Shown here piece by piece: positions 1 to 10,580 of a DNA stretch of 64,000 nt. The stretch spans positions 116,881 through 180,880 of the forward strand of contig NZ_KB908060.1 in NCBI RefSeq assembly GCF_000382325.1, in the 5' to 3' direction. Source of the stretch: Woodsholea maritima DSM 17123. GTDB taxonomy: Bacteria; Pseudomonadota; Alphaproteobacteria; Caulobacterales; Maricaulaceae. The position numbers and the translations under genes were made by a program. The number at the start of each line of letters is the position of its first letter. Positions within the stretch are counted from its first letter, which is position 1. The notes beneath the pieces were generated by a model that searched no databases, had not been told where the DNA came from, and worked only from the letters and a program-made list of their open reading frames with translations.

Positions 1-3000
1 TCAGTCAGCGTGTTTTGATCAGCGATATTGAAATGCTTCTTGGAGGAAGCTTTGGCCTCTACGACAGTCTCACAATTCCTTTTGGGGATTTATTTGGAGA
101 CGAGTACGATCAAGAAAATCCAAACTTTGGAACCGGTAGCGACCCAAAAGGCAATTTGTCTTTATTCTCAGAAGATTTTTTCAATCGCTCGACTATGGGT
201 GAATATGAAATCACCCAGTGGTGGCTAGGCGATACGCTTGAGCCCACCAATGACACCCCGTCTTCGATGGATGATTACTTTATCACTATTGAAGAAGGTG
301 TGGACTTAAATCTCGCCCAAGGCGCATCCTTCCGGATTTTTGGGACCAGTGCAATGAATATGCTGGGCTCGATCACGACGGGCGGTGGGGATGTTTATTT
401 GCGCGGTCAAGGCATTACCTTTGGTGATGCGAGCTTTATCGATACCAGTGCTAAATGGTATTCTGATTACGAGCTATACGAGCCACGTCCGCTCTCACAA
501 GCCCCGCGCATTCATGGCGGTGACATCTCGATCACCAGTTTCTATGCCGGGTGGAATGATCCTGAGGATCAAGACAATCATTTTGCTTTTGTCATGCCGA
601 AAACCATGCGGCTTACTGCGAATGGTGGCGGTTGGATTAATCGTGAAGGCGAGTTAAGTGCTGGACAGGGCGGGAATATCGAGATCCGCAATTATATGAA
701 ATTGGATCAAGATGTTGACCTGTCTGCTCTAGAAAATGTGGAAGCTTTTGGCTTGGGCGGCAATGGTGGCTTCCGCTTCGAAACGAGTGGTGAAATTTAT
801 ATTGGGAACTCTTCACCCGATGATGCGCAAGAGCGCCCAATACTTTGGATGATCCGTCCTGAATTTTTTGAAGAGATGGGTTTTTCTACTGTAAGCCTGT
901 ATGCGCCGAGCGTAACGGTTGAGCCCGGAGTTGATGTTTTTGCGACCCAGGCGACTATGCAGATTAATCCAGCCACTTTGGATAATGGGGTGCCAACAGC
1001 TTGGGCAGCACCTTCTGGAAGCGATATTCGCGATGTGACAATGATAAGTTACATTGATCCTGGTCTGCGAGCGGAAGGTCTTCGCGATGGTGTTTCGCTT
1101 GAGTTCTCAACACCTGGAGAAACTCAAAAGATCAGTATTTACGCTTTATTGCCTTGGGGTTTCGAGGGTGAGGGGGAAGACGGTGCGCAAGCCGTTTCGC
1201 AAACAACTTTGTCCTCTAATTCAAGTATAGGGGTTAATGCAGGTGGTCGCATCAATTTCTTTGGAGACCTGAGGGGGACTTTAAATGCACCGGCAGGTGA
1301 AATTAAAATTGGGGGTGTTATTCGTAGTACAGCCCAAGTTTTAGCAAAAGGTGCATTGCGTATTACCGAGCGGTTGATCGATAATACTGGCCGTGAACTT
1401 GTTGACGGTGAGGTGCTTTCAGGCGGACGGATTTATGCTTGGAGTGATGAATTAGTACCTTTAGTTATTGAAGAAGGTGCTGTCTTTGACGTGTCTGGTA
1501 CTCAAGCTGAGATCGATATTCCTGTTCTTGAGCACGCAGGAGTGGTACGCCGCCGCCGGACCTTAGCTTCAGACGGTGGGGTGATGGAGTTCTATGGCTA
1601 TGCCATGGATATCAACAACTTAACGCTGCGTGCTTTTGCAGGCGGCGATGGCGCTAAGGGCGGGCAGTTTACCTATCAATGGTTGTCCACTGATTACCCA
1701 GCATTGACGAGTGCAAGCGGTGAAGCTGTTGCAAATCAACTAGAAAATAATTATTTCTATTATAAATCAGGTTATTCGAACCCAGAAACGGGTGGCACAA
1801 CCGTAAGGGGTCTCTTTGGTCAAGACCTTTCAACCATTGACTTCCAAAGAACGCAATGGAATGTCGGAGAATTCGAACCGGGCACATTTTTACCTGATCG
1901 TGAGAGTTTAGTTGCAGTCATAAATTCCAATAATGAAGCGGCTGAAAATGCGCCAACTCCTTTATTCTTTATTGGTGACATCGAGCTGCCAGATTTTGAA
2001 CCGGCTACCCCTCCTTTAGTTAATCCCATTTTTATGAGGCTCTACCAAAAAGTGGGATATAAGCAGGTGTCGCTTCCGCAGTCTCAAACACAAACGGTTC
2101 TTTCGCCAGCCCACTTGGCGAGCGGTGGGTTTTCTGATGTCACGATTGCTGCGGCAACAGGCATTGTATTTGCGGGCCAGTCTCGTTTAGGCGACATTAG
2201 TGAGAATGGGCAATATGCAATCGATACACTGACCTTATCGGCGCCCATCTTATCGGCGCTAGAGGATGCAGACTTCGCCTTATACGCTAATCGTGTCTTA
2301 ATTTCGGATAACGGTGGAACGGATGGAAATTACCCAACGGGTGGGGATGTTGATCCGGCTCGTTTTGCGGCGGCTTTAGCAGAAATTGGTGTGTCCGATG
2401 ACAATCTGGGGACGCAGATCTTAATCGATGCGGGTATCGTGCTGGATATCACGAGTGCGAATTTGTCAGGGTTCGAAAGTGCTAGCTTCTCGAGCGGTGG
2501 GGATATCCGTTTTACTGCGACCAACCCTTATGAGCAGTTTGAAACACCTACGGGCTCAATCACCACAGCAGGAAACCTAAACTTTAAAGCCGATCAGATT
2601 TATGCCGCTTCAGGGCGTGTCTTCACTATCGAAGCTGGTGGTACAATCACGGTAATGCCTGAAGATGAAGGGGGGTATGTCAATGCCGCACCTTTGGAGG
2701 GGGGCGCGAAGTTAACTTTGCGCGCGCCGCGCATCGTTCAAGGTGGGATTATTCGCTCGCCCTTAGGCAGTATCGCTCTGGAAGCGTTTGATGATGGAAC
2801 AGAAGATTCAAACAAGATTACCCTTCTTGATGGCAGCGTAACCTCTATTTCTGCTGACGGAAATGTCATTGCCTTCGGGCGCTTAGTGAATGGCGACACG
2901 TGGGTTGATCCGTATACCGGGCGTGAACTGGCATTTCTGCCAGAACGTGAAGTTCGCCTGAGCGCGGACAGTGTCGTTCTTTCCGAGGGAGCCTTAGTTG

Positions 3001-6000
3001 ATATTAAAGGCGGCGGTGACCTTCTGGCGAGTGAATTTGTTCCTGGGGTTGGGGGCTCGACGGATTGGCTTACGGGTTATCGTAATGAAAATTATGACTG
3101 GATCAGTGATGAGAGTGAAGTCTTCGCGATCATACCTGGCTACAATGCTGAAGTGACCCCTCTTGGAACGGGTAATGGTTACACAGCTACAAATCTCGGC
3201 AAAATCTATCTTTCCGGAAATGGGGAACTGCCAGAGGGTGAATATACGTTACTGCCAGCATATTATGCCCAACTGCCGGGTGCCTATCGCGTAACGCGTA
3301 ATCACCAATATGGTTCGTATATGAATATGGCTTTGGGAACATCAGCGAGAAAGCCTGATGGTTCGGTTATTCATGCGGGTTATCGTTTCACGCCAAACTC
3401 AGATGGCAGTCTCTATACGCGTGATCAGCGTACAGATGGCTTCTTAGTTATGAATATGGAAACGCTTGGTAAGCGGTCGCAATATAATCGTGCGCTTGCC
3501 TCGAGCTTCTATTCGTCCGACGCCTATCTGCGAGGCGCGGAGCGTACGAATCTCGCGATCACAAGCGCTCCGCGTAATCCTTTCGATGGGGGTGGATTGG
3601 CGCTTCTTGCGGGTTCGGAGCTTGTTCTAGAGGGGCGTGTCGATGCGCGTTCTGGTGAGAATGGGCGCGGCGGGTATGTTGATATTGCCGCGGAACGCCT
3701 GGTTGTTTTGAGTGAGAATACGGACACCAGCACTTATGACGGCTATTTGCAGTTAGACGCGAAAAATCTAGAGGCTTTTGGTGCAGAAAGCCTACTTTTA
3801 GGGGGTGAGCGCCAACAGGTCGAAGCCGGAACCGCAATTGAGGTCAGCGGGCGCGATATTGTGATTGATACGGCGGGTGAGACATTTGCAGTCACAGATC
3901 TAATCTTGACCTCGATCGATCAAGTTCAGGTCAAATCTGGTTCAAAAATAGAAACGACCGGATCGCTCAACCGGCCAGCCGAGGCTTATTTCATAAAACC
4001 TGCTGTGGGTGAGTTCATCGATGATCAAGGTACCCCTTGGGAGAGCGACGATGTTTACACCCATCAGGTAATGGATCATGGCGCTATTGTTCATGTTTCT
4101 GCTGGCGAGCGCACTGCGTTTATACGCGATGGCCAGGCGGTAAATCGTCTGTATGAATTAGCAAATAACCCACAACGCTTGGCAGAAATTAATGCCATAC
4201 GTGTTTTGCGGGGGCTCGCGCCGCTGGATCCGGCGATGGGTACAATTACCCTAGAAGACAATGTGTCGCTAATCAGTTCTCAATCACTGGTGTTAGACGC
4301 GACGCGGGATACATCCCTAGCGTCTGGTGTAACTTTGAGTGCAGACCAGATTACGGCGGGTGGCTCACGGGTTAGCATCGGTGAGGTTCCGGATGGTCTT
4401 TCGGGTCTCAGTTTCGCAGGTTCTACCGCAGAGAGCTTATCACAGGCCAAAGATATTGCTCTGAAGAGTTATACAAGCATCGACCTTTACGGCAACTTTG
4501 ATCTTGATGTCGCTGGGGGCTTGACCCTGGATGCGCCAAGCTTGCGTTTGCTCGAAGGCCGGGCCAGCGCGCAGATGGGCCAGGGCGGCGATGTTATTAC
4601 GCCGATGGCAAATGCGGGTCAAAATGTGACGCTTAAAGCCGAAACCTTGACCCTTACCAACACCTCAGGGGGTGAGATCCAAAATCAAGGTGGTGAGGGC
4701 GAGCTGACGCTGATTGGCAACACCATAGAGTTGCGCGGTGGTCATAAGGCGATCTCGGGCGCAGGCAATGTTGTCTTTACGACGCCAGGTCGTTTAATTG
4801 GGTATGATACGGGTGGTTTGAGTGTTCCGGGGGATCTGACCTTTGAGGTTGGTGCACTCAGCGTCGCGCGTGGCGATAAATTGGCCGTGAAGGCGGGGCA
4901 GTCCGTTTCAATCGAAAGTTCAGACGTTGTTTTAGATGACGATTTTGAAACTCTCGGTGCTATTTTGGAAATCCAAGGCAAGAGTATCCAGCAGAATGGA
5001 CACATTGATATGCGCGCGGGCAGTGTGCTCTTGCAGGCGCGCCAAGGGGATGTGACGCTTGGTGAAGGGGCTTTGATTAATGCGAGTGGCTTGAATTCAG
5101 CGATTTTTGATCAAAACATCGGTGTAAACGGTGGCCGTGTCGCTTTCATCTCTGACCACGGTGATGTCGTTCTCCAGGCTGGATCCATTGTTGATGTTTC
5201 TGGTGGTGAGCATGCGGATGCTGGACGTTTAGATGTTCGCGTTTCTCAAGGGGAAGTGGTTCTTGACGGAGAGCTTCGCGGTCAGGCCGGTGAAGGGCGT
5301 ACGGATGCAGGATTTGGTCTGCGCATTGGTGAGCTTAATAATTTCGCGCAATTAAATGAGCGCTTAGCTCTGGGTGGTTTCTTAGGTCAGCGAGATTTTG
5401 AAATTGATCATGGCGATGTCATCTTGGATGGGGTGACAGAGGTTGATGGTCTGTCTGTGATCGCTCATCAAGGTGCAATTACTGTTACTGGAACGGTTCG
5501 CACAACGCGTGACGAGGGTGGGGTCATCGCCTTGGCCGCAGCGCGTGATGTGACATTAAGCGATACCGCTCGGCTTATCGCTGCAGCAAACAAGCCTGAG
5601 CGCTCAGGTGGTTTGGTGCGCATTGAAACCAATGGTGAAAATGCCGGGCAAATCCGTATGGCCAGCGGGGCGCTCATCGATGTGAGTGGTCAGGGTGAAG
5701 GCCGGCGTAAGGTTTATTTCCGTGCGCCGCAGATCAATGGAAATGATGTTGCGATCGGTACGCTTGCGGGCACGATTAAAGGTGCAAGGCAGGTTTTAGC
5801 CGAAGCTTTCCGGATCTATACGGATGTAGAAAGTATAGACCAAAATGTCATTGATACGGTGGATGATGATGCGCGCGCGTTTATGGCTGCGGCCCAGGCG
5901 AATGCGGTTCAAGATCGACTAGGTGCCGCGACCTTGGTGCCAGGTATTGACCTTCGTAATGATGGTGACATTGAGCTCGTTACGGATTGGGATCTGCACG

Positions 6001-9000
6001 CCATGCGCTATGGTCCCAATCAAGTGGCGGGCGTACTTTCGCTTCGGGCTACGGGCGATATTTTGATTAATGCTAATCTCAGCGATGGGTTTGATCAAGC
6101 TGGACGCCAAGGTTCGCTTTTGGATGAGGCTTGGAACTGGGCCATTAATCTAGTTGCGGGGGCTAATGTCGAAAGTCCGCATGTGCTTGCAACTGCTAAC
6201 CCTTCTCAACTCGAAGTTGGCAAAGGCTCCATTATTATTGGGGGTGAAGCAGATCGTTTGGATTATGCGAGCCTCAATCCTGATGATTACGATCTCACGC
6301 AGGTGACGCAAGGGGTGTCCTACACGCAAAGTTGGAACACGCTATATTCAAGATTAAATCGAAATTATAATCGAGGCTTCTTAAGTGAAGCGTCGTTTGT
6401 AATTCTCACTGAGACAAATGATCGTATCGAAAATGGTGAATTATCATATAAAGATGGATATAATTATGTCTTCACTCACGTCGCGGAGAATGACCCATCA
6501 GGATTTAATACTTCGAATAGTTATTTTAACGCGATACGCAATTTAACAAGCTGGGTGGACTACGATCTTCGCCCGCGTATGAGTGCGGATAACATTGCAG
6601 CATATGATGCGATACTGGCGGATTTGACGTTAAGCGATCAGGATAGATTTATACAGCTCAATACCTTCTTCTACGAAGAATATCGTGATTATTTTGAAAC
6701 TGATATCGTATCTTGGTTGCGTCATCTAGATGCTGCGCCTTATTACCTAAGGGTTAATGGATACGAAAGTAAGCTCTTTGCGCGCTATTCAGACGGAAGT
6801 CTTGGCTCTGAATTAGAGCGTGATCCGGCGACTGGTTTCTATTTACACCCAGACACGAATGCTCCGATTACTTATGCCCCGGGTGAGACTGAATATCGTG
6901 AGACTGAAGCTTATGGGCTTGAGGCCCTTAATTGGATTGTCAGGCATGAACCTAATCAGCCTCACGAGTATTATCGCTTACAAGCCCAGGTAAATGCGCC
7001 ACGCGGATATGTGGTGCGCAGCGGAACTGGGGATATCAATGTCGCTGCCGCGCAGAACCTAATTTTAGAGCAACGTCCATCTGTAATCTACACATCTGGG
7101 CGTGCTGGGGCCGCGATTGACGGATATGTTCAAGAGCTAGAAGCTCGCTACGCAGAGCATGGCGGGGATGTGAATGTGCAAGTGGGGGCGGATGTCCTCG
7201 CCAGTTCTGATCTGCCCCAGACCCCGCGCGGCTGGCTGGTTACGCGTAAGCCTAACAATTATGAGGGCTTCTCACCGAGTTGGTACGTTAATTTATCGAA
7301 TTATGAAGCCGGTATTGGTGTTCTCGGCGGCGGTCATGTCACGCTTCAGGCTGGCGGGGATATTCATAATCTATCAGTTTCATCGGCTACGAATGCGCGC
7401 CTTGTCGGTGAAGGTGAGGATCTTTCCGACTATACTTTGAATACACAAGGTGGCGGGAATGTTCGAGTGATCGCGGGCGGCGATATACGCGGTGGTAGTT
7501 ATACTGTCATGGGGGGTGAGGGCTATGTGCGTGCGGGTGGTAGCTTGCAATCGGACAATAAGCTTGAGGCCTTCCATTCGATGTCTCGCGCTTCCGATCC
7601 TCAAAAGCCCTATTCTGATTGTAATATCATGTCGAGTTGGGGGTGTTGGGATCGAAACCCAAGTGGAGCATTAAGGGAATTTGAGGTTTACTCTCTGTTT
7701 TATCAAAATGGTGGAAATCTACATATTGAAACTGGAGGGGATTTGAACGTAGATGCGGTAATGAATCCGCTTTATAATATGGATGCTATATTCCAGTATG
7801 CTGATGATGCAACTGAATTGTTCTCTGCTGGGGGTGATGTTAAGGTCTGGAATAATCACTTTAATATTGCGGCTGTAGAAGATCTAAGTTTTCCTGCCTC
7901 TCCTTTCTACTTCAGTTACAATAATGGCATAAATACGCCTAATACGAATGGTCGACACATGTTGTGGCCTGGTCACGTCTCCATGATTGCTGCGGGGGGG
8001 AGTGTGAATGTCCTGGGGGGGATGTCGATCGCTCCTTCGGCGCATGGCAATGTTGATATTCTCGCCCAGAATAATGTTCAAATCGGACATCATGATCGTG
8101 CTGATGATATTATTCCCCGCAATAGTTCGGATCGAGCATGGTTCCTCAATACCTTCGAGAGCAATCACAGATCTAACTTGCTCGGGTTAGTCATGAATGA
8201 GCAGAAGATAGGCGATCGTTCAGCGTACTTCTATGCGGGCTATTTTGTTAAAACCTATGGGGCAAGCGGGGAGTTCGCTCCAGTACATGACCCAGCTTTG
8301 ATGCTTGATCTGCATGCGGGTGATCTTACACCTAGTCGGATTTATGCCGCTAAAGGCGATGTTATCACGACAACAGAGGTTACTTCGCCTGAAGCTCTTT
8401 GGGTAAAGGCCGGACATAATGTTTACTTCCCGAATTATGTGATCCAACACAATAACCCAGGTGATCTCAGCCTTATTCAGGCGGGTAATGGCATCTACTT
8501 TATGGAGTATGTTTATCCTGACCAGATCGGTTTTGGTAGTCAGATCCACGTGGCCGGGGAAGGTCGCCTTGAGATCGAAACAGGTCGCGATTTTTGGATC
8601 CCAAGCAATAGTGTAGGGATTACATCGGACCGAATTTATCAAAAGGTCGAGCGCTTTAACGAAACGACAGAAGTCGTATGGAAGCCAGAAAGCATCGCGG
8701 CCGATATCGCGATCAGCGTGGGTTATAATCAACAGCCCGACTATGCGGCCTTTGATGCAGCCTATCTTGACCCGGCCTTTGCCGATGCGATGGCTGATTA
8801 TCTTCGCGTTGATGCAGGGGATGGACGTCTCTTGTCGGCTTATCTTTTCGATCAGATGTATGCGCGGGGTAATGGGGCGAGCAGTAAACTTGTTACGGCA
8901 GATATGGCAGGTGACTTCGTCAATTATATTCGCACTTTACAAGGTTTGGAGGTGTTAGACGATCAGACCTTGATCCGTAATTATCTCGACACGGCTTGGG

Positions 9001-10502
9001 CGTATTGGCTGGCTCTGCCTACCACTCAACAAACGCCTTATGATGACCTGATGCCGCGTTCAAGTACGCGTGAAGCCGAGGGCTTGAAACCGGAATTCTT
9101 CTTGCCTGAGCGTCGCACCGGCCTCATCAATCATGTCCGTGAGATGCAAGGATTGGAGCCTCTGGAAGGCGCTGAAGCGCAACTGGCTTATCTCGATGAG
9201 GCGATGGCATATTGGCAAGGATTGAGCACCGAATATAAAGCTGCCTTCTATCGCTCAACTTTGTTCTTGGAGTTGCGCACCGCTAGCCGCGAAGCCAATG
9301 ATGCTAAGAGTGATCGTTTTGAAAGCGTCAATCGGGGTTATGATGCCATTGCGACATTGTATCCTGGGGCTCAAAAGGGCGTAGATGAAGCCCTTGATGA
9401 CGGCGAAAGTCGCTGGGCGGGGAGCTTCGAAACCTATGCCAGCCGGGTCATGTCCTTTGGTGGAGGTGATGTGGATGTGGTGGCCCCTGGCGGTTTCTTC
9501 CGCTTGGCATCCATCGCGGCCACGAATGAGCAAACCGGCCAGCCCTCTCAGAACGACATCAATGGTGATGCCTTGCGCGCCGGTATCATTACCCAAGATG
9601 GGGGTGCGGTGAATATCCTCTCTCATGGCAGTGTGGATGTGAACCAATCGCGGATTTTGACCACTCAGGGCGGTAATTTGCTGATCTGGTCGTCTTATGG
9701 TGACATTGCCGCGGGCAATGGCGCAAAAACGGCGATCGCACCCAATGAGTATGAATATGGGTTGGATAGCTTGCTGAACCTTAACCGTTCACCGGCAGGC
9801 CTGCCGAGCGGGGCCGGGATCGGGACCTTGGCCTCAACACCAGGAACACCGCCTGCCGATGTTGATCTGATCGCCTCATACGGCATTGTCGATGCAGGCG
9901 ATAGCGGGATCCGTGTCTCGGGCAACTTTAATGTCTATGCTCTGGAAATTCTTGGGGCGGACAATATTGATGTGGTTGGGCGTGTCACGGGTCTGCCGGA
10001 AGCGCCAGCCGTACCACCAACCTCGCTGGATGTTGGGGATCTAGGCTCTAAGTCCTTAGGGGCAGGTGAAGCGCTGGATGATGCGTTGCGCACAGTGCGC
10101 GATACCAGCACCATCGTGACCCCTTCTTTGATCGAGGTTCAAGTCACAGGTTACGGGGATGAAGCGTGTGATCCTGACGAGGACCCAAATTGTCACAGAG
10201 AGCGCATTCAACCGCGTGCTGGCGATGAGGTGAGTGTTTCGCCAGAGGCCCAGATTGCCTGGGAGCAAGAGGTGATGCGTTTTGATGTCGCGCGCCAGCC
10301 TCTAGATCACGCAGTGCGCGAGATCAGTCAGTCTGCAGGCTATAACGTTCTCTACGATGCGCGGGTTATCGCAGGCGATTTGGCCTCACGCCCCTTGCAA
10401 GGTGAAATGACCATGCAGGACGCTCTGAACCTGGTACTGGGTCATGATCTGGAGGCCGTTCTGGTCGAAGATCGCACCGTTATGATCCGGCCGAAATCCT
10501 AA
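1..10502 (+). CDS. Giant filamentous-haemagglutinin-like exoprotein (DUF3739-type) with C-terminal STN domain, 5'-truncated by window edge
   Basis: The frame is open from the left edge (codons from base 3, no stop) to TAA at 10500-10502. At least 3,498 residues are visible and the N-terminus, where a signal peptide and TPS secretion domain would lie, is missing; the TTG at base 15 is unlikely to be the start. Most of the protein is Gly/Asp-rich beta-helix-like repeats ('GGDV', 'AGGDI', 'GNVRV'). Around residue 3218 (counted from base 15) the segment GGNLLIWSSYGDIAAG and a nearby 'SPGTPPADVDL' resemble DUF3739 filamentous haemagglutinins. From about residue 3420 to the end is an STN (secretin/TonB short N-terminal) domain: 'RFDVARQPLDHAVREIS', 'LQGEMTMQDALNLVL'. 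STN domains normally sit at the N-terminus of TonB receptors or secretins, so this placement is odd. A cell-surface or secreted location is inferred. Confidence 0.85.
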   Translation, partial: SQRVLISDIEMLLGGSFGLYDSLTIPFGDLFGDEYDQENPNFGTGSDPKGNLSLFSEDFFNRSTMGEYEITQWWLGDTLEPTNDTPSSMDDYFITIEEGVDLNLAQGASFRIFGTSAMNMLGSITTGGGDVYLRGQGITFGDASFIDTSAKWYSDYELYEPRPLSQAPRIHGGDISITSFYAGWNDPEDQDNHFAFVMPKTMRLTANGGGWINREGELSAGQGGNIEIRNYMKLDQDVDLSALENVEAFGLGGNGGFRFETSGEIYIGNSSPDDAQERPILWMIRPEFFEEMGFSTVSLYAPSVTVEPGVDVFATQATMQINPATLDNGVPTAWAAPSGSDIRDVTMISYIDPGLRAEGLRDGVSLEFSTPGETQKISIYALLPWGFEGEGEDGAQAVSQTTLSSNSSIGVNAGGRINFFGDLRGTLNAPAGEIKIGGVIRSTAQVLAKGALRITERLIDNTGRELVDGEVLSGGRIYAWSDELVPLVIEEGAVFDVSGTQAEIDIPVLEHAGVVRRRRTLASDGGVMEFYGYAMDINNLTLRAFAGGDGAKGGQFTYQWLSTDYPALTSASGEAVANQLENNYFYYKSGYSNPETGGTTVRGLFGQDLSTIDFQRTQWNVGEFEPGTFLPDRESLVAVINSNNEAAENAPTPLFFIGDIELPDFEPATPPLVNPIFMRLYQKVGYKQVSLPQSQTQTVLSPAHLASGGFSDVTIAAATGIVFAGQSRLGDISENGQYAIDTLTLSAPILSALEDADFALYANRVLISDNGGTDGNYPTGGDVDPARFAAALAEIGVSDDNLGTQILIDAGIVLDITSANLSGFESASFSSGGDIRFTATNPYEQFETPTGSITTAGNLNFKADQIYAASGRVFTIEAGGTITVMPEDEGGYVNAAPLEGGAKLTLRAPRIVQGGIIRSPLGSIALEAFDDGTEDSNKITLLDGSVTSISADGNVIAFGRLVNGDTWVDPYTGRELAFLPEREVRLSADSVVLSEGALVDIKGGGDLLASEFVPGVGGSTDWLTGYRNENYDWISDESEVFAIIPGYNAEVTPLGTGNGYTATNLGKIYLSGNGELPEGEYTLLPAYYAQLPGAYRVTRNHQYGSYMNMALGTSARKPDGSVIHAGYRFTPNSDGSLYTRDQRTDGFLVMNMETLGKRSQYNRALASSFYSSDAYLRGAERTNLAITSAPRNPFDGGGLALLAGSELVLEGRVDARSGENGRGGYVDIAAERLVVLSENTDTSTYDGYLQLDAKNLEAFGAESLLLGGERQQVEAGTAIEVSGRDIVIDTAGETFAVTDLILTSIDQVQVKSGSKIETTGSLNRPAEAYFIKPAVGEFIDDQGTPWESDDVYTHQVMDHGAIVHVSAGERTAFIRDGQAVNRLYELANNPQRLAEINAIRVLRGLAPLDPAMGTITLEDNVSLISSQSLVLDATRDTSLASGVTLSADQITAGGSRVSIGEVPDGLSGLSFAGSTAESLSQAKDIALKSYTSIDLYGNFDLDVAGGLTLDAPSLRLLEGRASAQMGQGGDVITPMANAGQNVTLKAETLTLTNTSGGEIQNQGGEGELTLIGNTIELRGGHKAISGAGNVVFTTPGRLIGYDTGGLSVPGDLTFEVGALSVARGDKLAVKAGQSVSIESSDVVLDDDFETLGAILEIQGKSIQQNGHIDMRAGSVLLQARQGDVTLGEGALINASGLNSAIFDQNIGVNGGRVAFISDHGDVVLQAGSIVDVSGGEHADAGRLDVRVSQGEVVLDGELRGQAGEGRTDAGFGLRIGELNNFAQLNERLALGGFLGQRDFEIDHGDVILDGVTEVDGLSVIAHQGAITVTGTVRTTRDEGGVIALAAARDVTLSDTARLIAAANKPERSGGLVRIETNGENAGQIRMASGALIDVSGQGEGRRKVYFRAPQINGNDVAIGTLAGTIKGARQVLAEAFRIYTDVESIDQNVIDTVDDDARAFMAAAQANAVQDRLGAATLVPGIDLRNDGDIELVTDWDLHAMRYGPNQVAGVLSLRATGDILINANLSDGFDQAGRQGSLLDEAWNWAINLVAGANVESPHVLATANPSQLEVGKGSIIIGGEADRLDYASLNPDDYDLTQVTQGVSYTQSWNTLYSRLNRNYNRGFLSEASFVILTETNDRIENGELSYKDGYNYVFTHVAENDPSGFNTSNSYFNAIRNLTSWVDYDLRPRMSADNIAAYDAILADLTLSDQDRFIQLNTFFYEEYRDYFETDIVSWLRHLDAAPYYLRVNGYESKLFARYSDGSLGSELERDPATGFYLHPDTNAPITYAPGETEYRETEAYGLEALNWIVRHEPNQPHEYYRLQAQVNAPRGYVVRSGTGDINVAAAQNLILEQRPSVIYTSGRAGAAIDGYVQELEARYAEHGGDVNVQVGADVLASSDLPQTPRGWLVTRKPNNYEGFSPSWYVNLSNYEAGIGVLGGGHVTLQAGGDIHNLSVSSATNARLVGEGEDLSDYTLNTQGGGNVRVIAGGDIRGGSYTVMGGEGYVRAGGSLQSDNKLEAFHSMSRASDPQKPYSDCNIMSSWGCWDRNPSGALREFEVYSLFYQNGGNLHIETGGDLNVDAVMNPLYNMDAIFQYADDATELFSAGGDVKVWNNHFNIAAVEDLSFPASPFYFSYNNGINTPNTNGRHMLWPGHVSMIAAGGSVNVLGGMSIAPSAHGNVDILAQNNVQIGHHDRADDIIPRNSSDRAWFLNTFESNHRSNLLGLVMNEQKIGDRSAYFYAGYFVKTYGASGEFAPVHDPALMLDLHAGDLTPSRIYAAKGDVITTTEVTSPEALWVKAGHNVYFPNYVIQHNNPGDLSLIQAGNGIYFMEYVYPDQIGFGSQIHVAGEGRLEIETGRDFWIPSNSVGITSDRIYQKVERFNETTEVVWKPESIAADIAISVGYNQQPDYAAFDAAYLDPAFADAMADYLRVDAGDGRLLSAYLFDQMYARGNGASSKLVTADMAGDFVNYIRTLQGLEVLDDQTLIRNYLDTAWAYWLALPTTQQTPYDDLMPRSSTREAEGLKPEFFLPERRTGLINHVREMQGLEPLEGAEAQLAYLDEAMAYWQGLSTEYKAAFYRSTLFLELRTASREANDAKSDRFESVNRGYDAIATLYPGAQKGVDEALDDGESRWAGSFETYASRVMSFGGGDVDVVAPGGFFRLASIAATNEQTGQPSQNDINGDALRAGIITQDGGAVNILSHGSVDVNQSRILTTQGGNLLIWSSYGDIAAGNGAKTAIAPNEYEYGLDSLLNLNRSPAGLPSGAGIGTLASTPGTPPADVDLIASYGIVDAGDSGIRVSGNFNVYALEILGADNIDVVGRVTGLPEAPAVPPTSLDVGDLGSKSLGAGEALDDALRTVRDTSTIVTPSLIEVQVTGYGDEACDPDEDPNCHRERIQPRAGDEVSVSPEAQIAWEQEVMRFDVARQPLDHAVREISQSAGYNVLYDARVIAGDLASRPLQGEMTMQDALNLVLGHDLEAVLVEDRTVMIRPKS

Positions 10503-10524
10503 ACCTGCTTGTCTTTGTCTTCTG

Positions 10525-10553
10525 GGTCACGCTGTGAATAACGCGGCGTGACC
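10525..10553 (+). other. Inverted repeat between exoprotein and SapC genes
   Basis: GGTCACGC at 10525-10532 pairs perfectly with GCGTGACC at 10546-10553 around a 13-nt loop. No T-run follows, so it is not a convincing intrinsic terminator. It could be an mRNA-processing or attenuating hairpin, or a protein-binding palindrome, in the 78-nt gap between the two genes. Function unknown. Confidence 0.3.
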
Positions 10554-10580
10554 TCCATTCAGCCTAAAATGAGAGACACA

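Noticed and set aside
15-17. TTG at base 15 as start of the giant exoprotein
   Set aside because: The frame is open to the left edge and the protein lacks any signal or secretion domain at this point, so the gene begins outside the window.
8220-8732. 170-codon minus-strand open frame inside the exoprotein gene
   Set aside because: Antisense shadow of the long, repeat-rich coding region; product shows no family pattern.
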